Assembly: GCA_025054775.1 (NCBI GenBank)
Contig: JANWZA010000013.1
Coordinates: 1-57,144 of the forward strand
Length of the DNA stretch: 57,144 bases
Reading direction: 5' to 3'
Origin: Microscillaceae bacterium
Lineage (GTDB): Bacteria > Bacteroidota > Bacteroidia > Cytophagales > Microscillaceae
Part shown: positions 17,477-25,808 of the stretch, in pieces
How positions within the stretch are numbered: the stretch's first letter is position 1
Layout: each line of letters begins with the position of its first letter
Position numbers and translations under genes: made by a program
Notes under the pieces: model-generated
Told to the model about the DNA's origin: nothing
What the model saw: the letters and a program-made list of their open reading frames with translations, nothing else
Databases searched by the model: none

Positions 17477-17632
17477 ATGAAATTGAGAATAGCTAAAAAA
17501 ATTCTTAAAAACAGCCAAAAAGAAGATACCAAGCTAAAGTATCACAAAGCACAAATAGAAAAAGCCCAAAGGAGAGTAAATCGTGCCGAGCGGTTATTGG
17601 CAAAGCAAAACGCACAGAAAGCGAATGCCTAA
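17477..17632 (+). CDS. Small basic hypothetical protein between rpmH and rnpA
   Basis: 51 aa from ATG 17477 (MKLRIAKKILKNSQKEDTKL, then KYHKAQIEKAQRRVNRAERL, ending LAKQNAQKANA). A TTG-started longer version (17429) adds a hydrophobic segment that looks like leader. It is Lys/Arg/Gln-rich, with a helix-forming C-terminal half. Its position 49 bp after rpmH and 15 bp before rnpA implies co-transcription with the translation and tRNA-processing genes. Small MKLR.AKK proteins of this sort seem to recur in Bacteroidota, but I know of no function. Confidence 0.7.
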   Translation: MKLRIAKKILKNSQKEDTKLKYHKAQIEKAQRRVNRAERLLAKQNAQKANA

Positions 17633-17647
17633 ATCTGATTTTCTTGA

Positions 17648-18025
17648 ATGCCTAAATTTGGTTTCTCTAAAAAAGAGAGGCTATGTAGCCAAAAACAGAT
17701 AGAGCAACTGTTCGCCCAAGGAGCAGTTGTTTTTTTATATCCGTTTCGGGTAAGTTATTTGCTCAAGCCTCAACCTGATGCAACCTTGCCTCAAATCATA
17801 ATTAGCATACCAAGAAAGAACTTCAAATTAGCTACACAACGAAATCAAATAAAGCGTCGCATACGTGAAGCCTATCGGTTGAATAAGTATTTACTTCAAA
17901 ATTCAGCCCATCAGTTTAGCGTACAGTATATCGCCTTTGTTTACGTAGCCAAAGAAATTTTAAAATATGCAGTTATAGAAAAGAAGATGCAAAAAATACT
18001 GAAAGATTTAGCAAAATTATCCTAA
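17648..18025 (+). CDS. rnpA: Ribonuclease P protein component
   Basis: 125 aa, normal length. It starts MPKFGFSKKERLCSQKQIEQ with LF(A)QG, and carries the RNR-type signature RNQIKRRIREAYR (residues 65-77) preceded by SIPRKNFKLAT. It binds the RNase P RNA and the 5' leader of pre-tRNA so that the ribozyme can mature tRNA 5' ends. It is the last gene of the rpmH transcript and converges on leucine dehydrogenase with 50 bp between stop codons. Confidence 0.96.
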   Translation: MPKFGFSKKERLCSQKQIEQLFAQGAVVFLYPFRVSYLLKPQPDATLPQIIISIPRKNFKLATQRNQIKRRIREAYRLNKYLLQNSAHQFSVQYIAFVYVAKEILKYAVIEKKMQKILKDLAKLS

Positions 18026-18075
18026 TAGTCTCTACTTTTAATAAAAAGCAAGAATTTAAGTGGTTTCTCTGCTTG

Positions 18076-19173
18076 TTAATTATTCATTTTCATTCTGCCA
18101 ATATCGTTAATACGTTTGAGAGCAATTTGTACGGCGGCCTCGTGGGTATTGATATTTTCTGCTTGGGCTTTTTTGAACAAATTGAGAGTGTAATCATAAA
18201 TACGCTCCGTATGCTCAAGTACTTTTTTGCGGTTGTAGTTTTGTATAATTTCGTAATACACGTTAATAATTCCCCCTGAGTTGATAAGAAAATCTGGAGC
18301 GTACAAAATGCCTTTCTCTCGGCACAGGTCAGCATGATACTTTTCTTCTTTGAGTTGATTGTTTGCTGCCCCTGCAATAATACTACATTTTAAGCGATTA
18401 AGTGTATTGTCATTTATGGTTGCTCCTAAGGCACAAGGAGCATAAATATCTACATCAAGGTCATAGATCTCGTCAGGACTTACCACTTTTACCTTGTATT
18501 TTTGGCTAATCTCTTTTAGTCTATCCTCATAGATATCGGTAACGAAAATAGTAGCTCCTTCCTCGTGCAGATGCTTTACGAGATGCTCTCCCACGTGTCC
18601 TACTCCCTGTACAGCTACTTTTTTGCCTGTCAGGCTGTCCTTTCCGAATACAGTTTTGACAGCGGCTTTCATTCCCATGAATACTCCGAAAGCAGTAAAA
18701 GGGGAAGGGTCGCCACCTCCTCCCATACTCTCGGGTTTTCCTGAGACGTATTGAGTTTCCATGGCTACATACTCAATATCTTTTGTATTGATGCCCACGT
18801 CTTCGGCAGTGATGTACTTACCATTCAAATTTTTTACAAATTTTCCAAAAGTTCTTAGGAGTACTTCTGACTTGTCTTTGCGGGCATCACCTATGATGAC
18901 GGCCTTTCCACCACCCAAATTTAGTCCTGCTATGGCATTTTTTAGGGTCATACCACGTGAAAGGCGGAGTACATCCTGAAGGGCTTGGGCTTCGGTGGCA
19001 TAGTTCCACATACGTAGTCCACCTGCAGCAGGTCCTAGCACTGTATTATGGATAGCAATAATTGCTTTTAGTCCTGTATGTTTATCATAGCAAAAAACTA
19101 CTTGTTCGTGTTCTTTTTCGGCTAATTGTTCAAAAATTGAAACTTCGTTAAGTATATCCAAGGTATTTTCCAT
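18076..19173 (-). CDS. ldh: Leucine dehydrogenase (Glu/Leu/Phe/Val dehydrogenase family)
   Basis: 365 aa, the length of leucine dehydrogenases rather than the 420-450 aa of glutamate dehydrogenases. Substrate-binding GPAAGGLRMW (about residue 47) precedes the family signature with its catalytic Lys, GMTLKNAIAGLNLGGGKAVI (about 73-92). The NAD-binding loop is VQGVGHVGEHLVKHL (about 188-202). It oxidatively deaminates branched-chain amino acids to 2-oxoacids with NAD, feeding branched-chain fatty acid synthesis or catabolism. It is transcribed alone, with a 326-bp AT-rich upstream gap. Confidence 0.93.
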   Translation of the reverse strand: MENTLDILNEVSIFEQLAEKEHEQVVFCYDKHTGLKAIIAIHNTVLGPAAGGLRMWNYATEAQALQDVLRLSRGMTLKNAIAGLNLGGGKAVIIGDARKDKSEVLLRTFGKFVKNLNGKYITAEDVGINTKDIEYVAMETQYVSGKPESMGGGGDPSPFTAFGVFMGMKAAVKTVFGKDSLTGKKVAVQGVGHVGEHLVKHLHEEGATIFVTDIYEDRLKEISQKYKVKVVSPDEIYDLDVDIYAPCALGATINDNTLNRLKCSIIAGAANNQLKEEKYHADLCREKGILYAPDFLINSGGIINVYYEIIQNYNRKKVLEHTERIYDYTLNLFKKAQAENINTHEAAVQIALKRINDIGRMKMNN

Positions 19174-19499
19174 GTTTGAATGGGCGCGGCAAATAGTCGA
19201 TCAAATAGAGCCGAAAGATAGACATTTTTTTTGGAATATCAAAAAATTTTATTTGCTTTTTATTGTATTTTTTTTATATTGATTATTGCTTTTCCTATAA
19301 ATCAGGAAAATAAATAAAATTTTATTTTGATTTTTTGATTTCTTTCTAAAAAATATTTGGCAAAAGAAAGTAATACTAAAATTTTTATCTTTTCAAAAAA
19401 AAACATTATGAGCGAAAAACGCGCAATTATTAAGTTGAGATAACAAGCATTAAACAAATAGTAAGCAATGCTATATTGCGGGTACAAGAAGTGAAATAC
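19174..19499. other. AT-rich intergenic region between leucine dehydrogenase and lipB
   Basis: Contains long A and T runs and a short hairpin around 19293-19310 (ttttcct / aggaaaa). On the minus strand TATCTTTC, one base off the -7 consensus, may serve leucine dehydrogenase. No coding or RNA gene is apparent; a 61-codon minus-strand frame is compositional. Confidence 0.5.
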
Positions 19500-20198
19500 T
19501 TATTTGGTACGAAGGTATTCTTTTGCATCATTAGAAAGTTTGCAAAATACTTCTATAAATTGCTTTTTTAATAAGTTCTTTATTGTATCCATTTCCCAAA
19601 TTTTAGTTGTTTCTTGGGCAATGGAGGTAGTTTGCTTGTCTGTAAAGCCACAGGGGTTGATGTAACTAAAATATTGTAAATCAGTATTGACATTTAGAGC
19701 AAAGCCGTGCATAACTACTGAGCGGCTGGCTTTGATGCCTAAGGCGGCAATTTTTTTTTCTTGCCCAATCCAAACACCAGGTGCACCTGCTAAGCGATTT
19801 GCTAAAATACCTATTTTTTGCAAAGTTTGGATAATAACCTCCTCTAAAAGCCAAACATATTGCCGAACACCTATGCCAAAATCCTCTAAATCTAAGATAG
19901 GATAGCCTACAATTTGTCCAAAACCGTGGTAAGTAATTTCTCCCCCGCGAGTAGTACGATAAAGGGCAATGTTTTTTTGTGCTAAATTCTCCTTTGAAAG
20001 TAGTAAATGCTTTTCAGAACCGTTTTTGCCTATGGTGAACACGTGTGGGTGTTCACAAAAAAGCACATAATGCGTTTGGTTAGGAGTAGCTTCTTTTGCT
20101 TTTTTTTGAAGCATTTGCTCAAAAATTATTTCTTGTTTTCGTAAGGCTTGGGCATAGTCTATTACCTCCCAGTCTTGAAAAATAATATGTTTAGACAT
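19500..20198 (-). CDS. lipB: Lipoyl(octanoyl) transferase
   Basis: 232 aa. It moves octanoyl groups from acyl carrier protein to lipoyl domains, the first step of protein lipoylation. Motif RGGEITYHGFGQ (84-95) has the usual Pro replaced by Phe. The catalytic Lys lies in KKIAALGIKAS (Lys156) and the acyl-accepting Cys in NPCGF (Cys183). The start MSKHIIFQDWEVIDYAQA is typical. Its first codons overlap the end of the DUF5916 gene by 8 bp, so the two are translationally coupled in one transcript. lipA is not in the window. Confidence 0.95.
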   Translation of the reverse strand: MSKHIIFQDWEVIDYAQALRKQEIIFEQMLQKKAKEATPNQTHYVLFCEHPHVFTIGKNGSEKHLLLSKENLAQKNIALYRTTRGGEITYHGFGQIVGYPILDLEDFGIGVRQYVWLLEEVIIQTLQKIGILANRLAGAPGVWIGQEKKIAALGIKASRSVVMHGFALNVNTDLQYFSYINPCGFTDKQTTSIAQETTKIWEMDTIKNLLKKQFIEVFCKLSNDAKEYLRTK

Positions 20199-22425
20199 TG
20201 AACCAATAAGTAAGTTTGAGTACTAAAGTACGATTTTTTGCTTTCCAATTCGTAGGGAAATAATTGTCAGTATAAACTATAAATAAGTCTGATACAGGCT
20301 TAAATCGCCATTGTAACCTTGCATTTATGTTAAAATTATCTATTTGCTGGTTGTATTGTGTGAAGATGGTTAGAAAGAGGTCTTTTGTAAATGTAAGGTC
20401 TAGACGCGAACCCAAAAGCCACAAATTAGCGCTGTTGTAAGGTAGTGGAAGGGTAATGCCATTGTAAGTAAGATTCAAGGAAATACTGCCAAAAGGCTGA
20501 AAGCGATAGCTTATTCGCTGTTCCCAGTTTCGTAGTTTGCCACTGAAATAGGTTTGTTTGCCTAATTGCACAGAGTAATTAAATCGTTTACGTATATCTG
20601 ACTGAAAATAAGCATAGAAGGAACGATTATTATACGCTGTATTACTTGGCAATTCAACCCCTCCTGTATTAGTTGGGTCAAAAGGGCTAAAAAGATATAC
20701 GTACTCCTGCCCTAAATAAAAGCCTAAAAATTGAGTATTGTTAAATTCAAATTCATAATTCAACTCTGTACTCCTGTCAGTGAGTTTGCCATTGGTTTGC
20801 CAATAGAGATTATTGTAAAACCGCAAACTTTGGTTATTGAGTTTGGAATTAGGTTTTTTGCTGAAAAAGCGAAAGCCTATGATTGGCTCTAGTCGCCAAA
20901 GATTTCTACGTGGTACAAACCCCACATCTGCTCGATAATTTTGCCCTACATATTCGTGATTCCAAAGCAAGTAAAAGCTTTGCGTGTTGTAACCTATGTA
21001 AGAGGCATGAGCATAAGCCTCTTTGGGTTGGTTAGGGCTAAACGATTGATGATAAAATAATTTTCCACTCCATTTGTTATCTTTGGAGGCTAAATTGTAG
21101 TCAATTCCTGCAATGCGGTTGTAATTTTGACTATCCCAAATAAAATCGTTCGTAGCATTAGAAGTAGCTTGCCTATTAACAAAAATTCCTGCAATATTAG
21201 AACGTGTAAAAACCTGCCTTTGGAATACAGCTGCCGTATAATTTTGCCCTAAAATGCCCGACTCGCGTTTGGGAGAGGTCTGCATATTCAAAAAACCCAC
21301 GCGCCAATCTTTGTTAGCTTTTCCGCTCAATCGCGCACCATAGAGAATAGGCGTAGCTATGGTTTGTTTCAATACAGTATCATACGCTAAACCAATTCTC
21401 CGTGAAAAGAAGGGACGAATACGGCTAAAACCGAATCTACCAAAAAGGTCGCTATTTTCTAAAAAGAATTGCCTTCGCTCAGGAAAAAAGAGTTCAAAAC
21501 GGCTCAAATTAGTTACTTGATTATCCACCTCTACCTGCGAAAAGTCAGGATTTACTGTTAAATCTAAATTAAGAGAAGAGGTAAGGGCAATTTTAGCATC
21601 TAATCCTGTACTTATGTTACTTTTTTGTCCTGTATTAGCTAAAAAGTTATTAGAAATATTGCCCGCTGCGAAAGGAATAAGTGAAATGTTTGTGCCTGTA
21701 TGTTTGAGTGGGGTTTCAAAGAATAAATCCCCTGTAAAAGCAAGGGTGGAAGTACTAAATACACGTGGTACAGGTACCCACGAGGAGACTTCGTTGAGTT
21801 GCATACTTCGCCTGCCAAAGTTTACTTTCCATTGTTGGCTTCCACCCTTAAAGCGTAAAGTTTTGAATGGAATTGCCATCTCTACTAACCACCTATCGGC
21901 ATAGATTTTGGTTTGCGAATACCACTTATTGTCCCAATCCGTATCTACGCGCCCACCGTCAGTAATTAGTCCCTCTCGCTGTACGTTAAACGGAGAAACA
22001 CCAAAAGCAAAACCATTGAGTTGGTCTTGAAAGGTATCAAAATAGACAATAAAAAAATCGTTTGCACTTGGGTCAAAATCGCGTCGAAGGGATTGAATAG
22101 TAAAGTTTTTGGTATCTTTTTCATAGCAAATAGCTCCTACGTAAATAAAATGTTCATCATAGGTGATATATGCTTCGGTTTTAGCGACTGCATAAGAGGT
22201 ATCAAAAGGAAAATTTTGGTAAAAGTCTTGGGCTTTGAGGGCTTTTTTCCAAATTTCTTCCGAAAGTTCACCATCTAATTCAATTTTCTCTTCACTTCTG
22301 GGGGCTTCTATTTGGTAAAATTTAGCTTGTTGAGCCATAGAGATAGCTTGAAAATTAAAAAAAATTGTAACAAATAGCCCTATCACCTCTTTTGTGAGGC
22401 TTTTTCGTTTGCAATATTGTAGCAT
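20191..22425 (-). CDS. DUF5916 protein with N-terminal CBM9-like domain, outer-membrane type
   Basis: 744 aa. A signal peptide is followed by a CBM9-like sugar-binding-fold domain (about residues 40-225: IELDGELSEEIWKKALKAQD, YITYDEHFIYVGAICYEKD, VEMAIPFKTLRF). The remaining 500 residues are DUF5916 (SQVEVDNQVTNLSRFELFFP, ERRQFFLENSDLF), rich in alternating aromatic strands and ending KNRTLVLKLTYWFNV with a terminal aromatic, as in beta-barrels. The family is widespread in Bacteroidota with no defined role; it is often annotated as a membrane-associated hydrolase or carbohydrate-binding protein. It overlaps lipB by 8 bp, an arrangement that looks incidental to function. Confidence 0.85.
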   Translation of the reverse strand: MLQYCKRKSLTKEVIGLFVTIFFNFQAISMAQQAKFYQIEAPRSEEKIELDGELSEEIWKKALKAQDFYQNFPFDTSYAVAKTEAYITYDEHFIYVGAICYEKDTKNFTIQSLRRDFDPSANDFFIVYFDTFQDQLNGFAFGVSPFNVQREGLITDGGRVDTDWDNKWYSQTKIYADRWLVEMAIPFKTLRFKGGSQQWKVNFGRRSMQLNEVSSWVPVPRVFSTSTLAFTGDLFFETPLKHTGTNISLIPFAAGNISNNFLANTGQKSNISTGLDAKIALTSSLNLDLTVNPDFSQVEVDNQVTNLSRFELFFPERRQFFLENSDLFGRFGFSRIRPFFSRRIGLAYDTVLKQTIATPILYGARLSGKANKDWRVGFLNMQTSPKRESGILGQNYTAAVFQRQVFTRSNIAGIFVNRQATSNATNDFIWDSQNYNRIAGIDYNLASKDNKWSGKLFYHQSFSPNQPKEAYAHASYIGYNTQSFYLLWNHEYVGQNYRADVGFVPRRNLWRLEPIIGFRFFSKKPNSKLNNQSLRFYNNLYWQTNGKLTDRSTELNYEFEFNNTQFLGFYLGQEYVYLFSPFDPTNTGGVELPSNTAYNNRSFYAYFQSDIRKRFNYSVQLGKQTYFSGKLRNWEQRISYRFQPFGSISLNLTYNGITLPLPYNSANLWLLGSRLDLTFTKDLFLTIFTQYNQQIDNFNINARLQWRFKPVSDLFIVYTDNYFPTNWKAKNRTLVLKLTYWFNV

Positions 22426-22505
22426 AAAACTAAGTTAAAAGTTTTAGGTTATATGGTTCGTTGGTAAATAAAAAGCGAGCAATTAAAATTGAAAGCAATT
22501 AGCTA

Positions 22506-22513
22506 CAAAATTA
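22506..22513 (-). promoter_or_regulatory. Putative -7 box (TAATTTTG) for the DUF5916-lipB transcript
   Basis: TAnnTTTG on the minus strand 80 bp upstream of the DUF5916 start. No clear -33 element. Confidence 0.4.
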
Positions 22514-22712
22514 GTAGTTTTGGTACAGTTTTTATTACTAATTAGAGAAAACGGTTAGCAGGCAAATAAAAAATTCTGATCTTAGCTAAAAGAAAATTGA
22601 AAGCAAGAATTTATTAACAAACTGATTTCTTTAAGAAAGACAATTGCTACAAAATTATGACCTACTTGATATTTGGATTAAAAAATGCTACATAGTTTGT
22701 CAAGTATTATCA

Positions 22713-23166
22713 AATAGAGTTTATGAACAGAAGGGTTGCTGTGTTGTGTGGTATTATTGGCTTGTAAGCGTCCAAGTATTCTGAAATTGTGCAAAGCACG
22801 AGCGAGCTAGCAGCAAGGGCTTTTTAGGGCGGATGATTTTTGGAGTAGTAGAGAATAAAATAACTTCTCTGCTGTAGTCGGTAACCTCTCTTCTTTGCGA
22901 GGGAGGTGGCGTCTTTGACGGGTTTGCCAGAGAAGGTGTATTTTTCAATATAGCAGAGCCATTTATCGGTAAAAAATTCTACGAGTTAGTCAAGGTCTTC
23001 AGTACTAAGCGAAGTCAGGGCTTTAAATTGTTTGGGGTTTGATGCGTATTTTATTGTAGTTTATATATCTCTAAGCACCTGTAAATCAATTTATTAGATA
23101 GCCTAACTCAAACCTACTAAATAAAAAAACCTCAAGTATAATAACTTTATGTTCATAAACTCTATT
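22713..23166. mobile_element. Internally deleted insertion sequence with 17-bp perfect terminal inverted repeats
   Basis: aatagagtttatgaaca (22713-22729) and its exact reverse complement (23150-23166) bound a 454-bp segment that holds the remains of a minus-strand transposase (see the overlapping pseudogene). The size is well below a complete IS, so the C-terminal catalytic part is gone. Ends that are still perfect around dead coding sequence suggest it could be mobilised in trans like a MITE. Confidence 0.65.
22740..23045 (-). pseudogene. Remnant of an IS5-like (DDE superfamily) transposase N terminus
   Basis: Read on the minus strand with frame changes, the segment gives PKQFKALTSLSTEDLD, a stop, LVEFFTDKWLCYIEKYTFSG, then in another frame RRHLPRKEERLPTTAEKL, then FILYYSKNHPP, a stop, KALAAS. 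The pattern LPT.EEKL.FIL.Y.K..P....LA is the helix-turn-helix N-terminal region that precedes the DDE domain in a common IS5-family transposase. There are at least two frameshifts and two stops, and no DDE residues survive. A 64-codon open frame here is one fragment of it. Confidence 0.55.
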
Positions 23167-23232
23167 ATGTTAAGACCACACCCAAAAACATTAAGTTGTA
23201 AATCCCAATCTAATTAAATCGTATTTTTTTCG

Positions 23233-23240
23233 TACATTTG
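23233..23240 (+). promoter_or_regulatory. Putative -7 box (TACATTTG) for the HAMP-GAF-PAS receptor operon
   Basis: TAnnTTTG match 111 bp upstream of the ATG at 23352. No clear -33 box. Confidence 0.4.
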
Positions 23241-23351
23241 CTTAAAACTAGTTAATTAAGGCAAAATCTTTGTTTTTATTTTTTAGGGCAGGTAATCTCG
23301 GTTAGCATATCTATTTGACTCATAATTCTTAATAATAGCACAATAGCAAAC

Positions 23352-25802
23352 ATGCAAAGGCAGAATATTTTTCAGCGTTTTGTTTATTCTATTCAAGGTA
23401 GAATCGTTATTAACTTCTTGATAGTAGGCATTTTATCTGCTGTTGCCGCGCTTATTATTTTAGGGCAAAGAGATGACCTTGACCAAAGGTATTACTATTT
23501 GACTAATGTATTACAACCTTCTAAGGCGGCAATCTATGCACTGAGCAATGCAGTAAACCGAAGCAATATTTTACTCCAAAAATACATTGCTGCAAGCGAT
23601 AATGCTGAGAATTATGAAAAACAAATTGACGATCTTTGGGAAGGTGATATAAAAAAATACATGCATCAGTTGAGCGAACAGCAAAAGGCTTTGTTAGATA
23701 TGGAAATTAAAGTAAAGCTAGCAACTATGCAAAGCACTTTGCTCAAGCTCAAAAAGTTACAGCAAGAAGCCGAAGAGCACATCAGCCGTGAAGCCTCCAT
23801 TAGTGTAATCTACAACGAAGTACAAGGAATAGACGAGAAAATTACTGCCGAGCAATTCTTCAACTCCAAAGTGTATCCTGCTATCGTAGAGTTTGGAAAG
23901 GAAATAGAGGCTCTTGCAGAAATGCAAGACGCTTATACCAATAATTACACTAAAGAAATTCAAATTACTAAAAGTTACTACCAATATACTTGGATGTTCA
24001 TTGCAGGATTTCTATTTTTAGTGGTAGTAATCATAACATATTACTTAAGTCTTTCAATTTTGGGTAATATTCACAGGGTACGGCAGTACGCCCAACAATT
24101 TGCCAAAGGAAACTTACCTGAGGAGATGCCTCCGCAAAAAGATGAAACGCAGTACATTATCCAAGAGTATGAAAAACTAAAAGCTAACCTTTTGCAATTA
24201 AAGCAATTTGCCTCTGAAGTAGGGAATGGTAAATTTGAAATTGAAGTATCTATCTTTGATAAAGAGAGTGAAATCGGCTCTGCTTTGGAAAATATGCGTT
24301 TAGGGCTTATTCAAGTAGCAGTAGAGGATAAACGCAGAAACTGGCTTAACGAAGGGCTAGCTCTCTTTAACAATATCCTTCGCGAAAATAGTCAAAACTC
24401 GCAGCAATTATACGAAAGTATCATCGCTAATCTAGTACAATATACACACAGCAACCAAGGCGGATTGTTTATCTTGAATGATGACTCCCCGAATGAGATT
24501 TTCATGGAACTCAAAGCAGTTTATGCCTACGAACGCAAGCGCTTCATGCAAAAGAAGGTATACTTAGGACAAGGGCTTATCGGACAGAGCTGGATTGAAA
24601 AAGATACCATCTACCTGCAAAACATTAACACTGACTTCATACAAGTAAGTTCAGGATTAGGTACAGCAAAACCGAATAATCTGCTTATTGTACCTATGGT
24701 AACAAACGAAGGAAAGGTTTTAGGTATTTTTGAAATCGCCTCCTTCCACAAATTCGAGGAGTTTGAGATAAACTTCATTAAAGCGGTAGGCAATATTGTA
24801 GTCTCAGCTATTGCCTCTACCAAAAATAATGAAAAGAACCAACGCTTACTATTAGAAGCTCAAGAATTTGCACAAAAAATGAAAGCCCAAGAGGAGATGT
24901 ATAAAATCATACAAATAGAGTTTGAAAATCTAAAAGTCAATCATATCAATACCGAAAATCTTGTCAAGGCCTACAAGCAAGCCACCGATACCATGTTAGC
25001 CATTTTAGAGATGGATATTGAAGGCAAAATTTTAGATGCTAATGCTACTTTCCTTGAAATTACAGGCTATCAAATAGAGAGCTTGCGAGGTAAAAACCAT
25101 ACCTTCTTACTCAAAGAAGAAGAGGCTAACTCCACTCATTATCGTCGCCTCTGGAACGAACTAAAAGAAGGAATTAGCAGTACAATTGACATGTATTTTC
25201 TCACCAAAGAAGGCAGAGAGGTTATTTTCCAAACAAACTTTATCCCCTTCCAAGATCATACAGGATTTTACTCCAAAGTACTACAAAGCAGTTATGATAT
25301 GACCAAAGAACGTAGAATTAAAGCCGAACTCCAAGCCCAAACTGATGCTATTAGCAAATATATGCCTATTATTGAGTTTGACCTGAAAGGTAATATTATC
25401 TATGCTAACAATCTTTTCTTAGAGCTGATGCAATACCAGCTAGGTGAAATCAAGGGCAAGCACCATAGCATCTTTGTAACTAATATTGAGCGTGAGTCCG
25501 CACAATACCAAGAACTTTGGGCACGTTTGGCAAAAGGTGAAAATGTAGTGGGTAAGTTTAAGCGAATAACCAAATCCGGTACTGACGTCTGGATTAAAGC
25601 TAGCTACTATCCCATAGCTGACATTAACGGCAAACCTTTCAAAATTGTGAAATATATTCAAGATATTACTGACTTACAAAAATTAGAAATTAAGGTACGT
25701 GAAAGCAATGAAATTATTAAGATACAAAATGAAAAGATAAAAGCTATGGAAGAGCAACTTCGCCAAATTTTACTTAATTTCGCCACCCAACAAAGTATCT
25801 AA
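23352..25802 (+). CDS. Membrane receptor with HAMP, GAF and two PAS domains, no visible output domain
   Basis: 816 aa. TM1 (about 17-37), a mostly helical periplasmic domain (about 38-212; four-helix-bundle type by pattern), TM2 (about 213-236), HAMP (237-290), GAF (about 335-495), and two PAS domains (about 540-655, ILEMDIEGKILDANATFLEI; about 668-785, IIEFDLKGNIIYANNLFLEL), each with a PAC-like end. It closes with a short coiled coil (785-816, ending LRQILLNFATQQSI). No histidine kinase, GGDEF, MCP signalling or phosphatase domain follows. It must pass its signal by protein contact, or it is a regulator of another kinase. The UbiA-family gene begins 6 bp after the stop, so they are co-transcribed. 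Confidence 0.88.
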   Translation: MQRQNIFQRFVYSIQGRIVINFLIVGILSAVAALIILGQRDDLDQRYYYLTNVLQPSKAAIYALSNAVNRSNILLQKYIAASDNAENYEKQIDDLWEGDIKKYMHQLSEQQKALLDMEIKVKLATMQSTLLKLKKLQQEAEEHISREASISVIYNEVQGIDEKITAEQFFNSKVYPAIVEFGKEIEALAEMQDAYTNNYTKEIQITKSYYQYTWMFIAGFLFLVVVIITYYLSLSILGNIHRVRQYAQQFAKGNLPEEMPPQKDETQYIIQEYEKLKANLLQLKQFASEVGNGKFEIEVSIFDKESEIGSALENMRLGLIQVAVEDKRRNWLNEGLALFNNILRENSQNSQQLYESIIANLVQYTHSNQGGLFILNDDSPNEIFMELKAVYAYERKRFMQKKVYLGQGLIGQSWIEKDTIYLQNINTDFIQVSSGLGTAKPNNLLIVPMVTNEGKVLGIFEIASFHKFEEFEINFIKAVGNIVVSAIASTKNNEKNQRLLLEAQEFAQKMKAQEEMYKIIQIEFENLKVNHINTENLVKAYKQATDTMLAILEMDIEGKILDANATFLEITGYQIESLRGKNHTFLLKEEEANSTHYRRLWNELKEGISSTIDMYFLTKEGREVIFQTNFIPFQDHTGFYSKVLQSSYDMTKERRIKAELQAQTDAISKYMPIIEFDLKGNIIYANNLFLELMQYQLGEIKGKHHSIFVTNIERESAQYQELWARLAKGENVVGKFKRITKSGTDVWIKASYYPIADINGKPFKIVKYIQDITDLQKLEIKVRESNEIIKIQNEKIKAMEEQLRQILLNFATQQSI

Positions 25803-25808
25803 CTTCTT

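Noticed and set aside
17272-18025. Chromosome origin region
   Set aside because: rpmH-rnpA is near oriC in many bacteria, but dnaA, dnaN, gyrB and clustered DnaA boxes are not seen here.
19302-19487. 61-codon minus-strand frame in the gap upstream of leucine dehydrogenase
   Set aside because: Composition is that of random AT-rich DNA (Phe, Ile, Lys, Leu, Tyr) and there is no start signal.
23352-25802. Histidine kinase or methyl-accepting chemotaxis protein
   Set aside because: No H-box, ATP-binding or MCP hairpin motifs are present to the natural stop codon.
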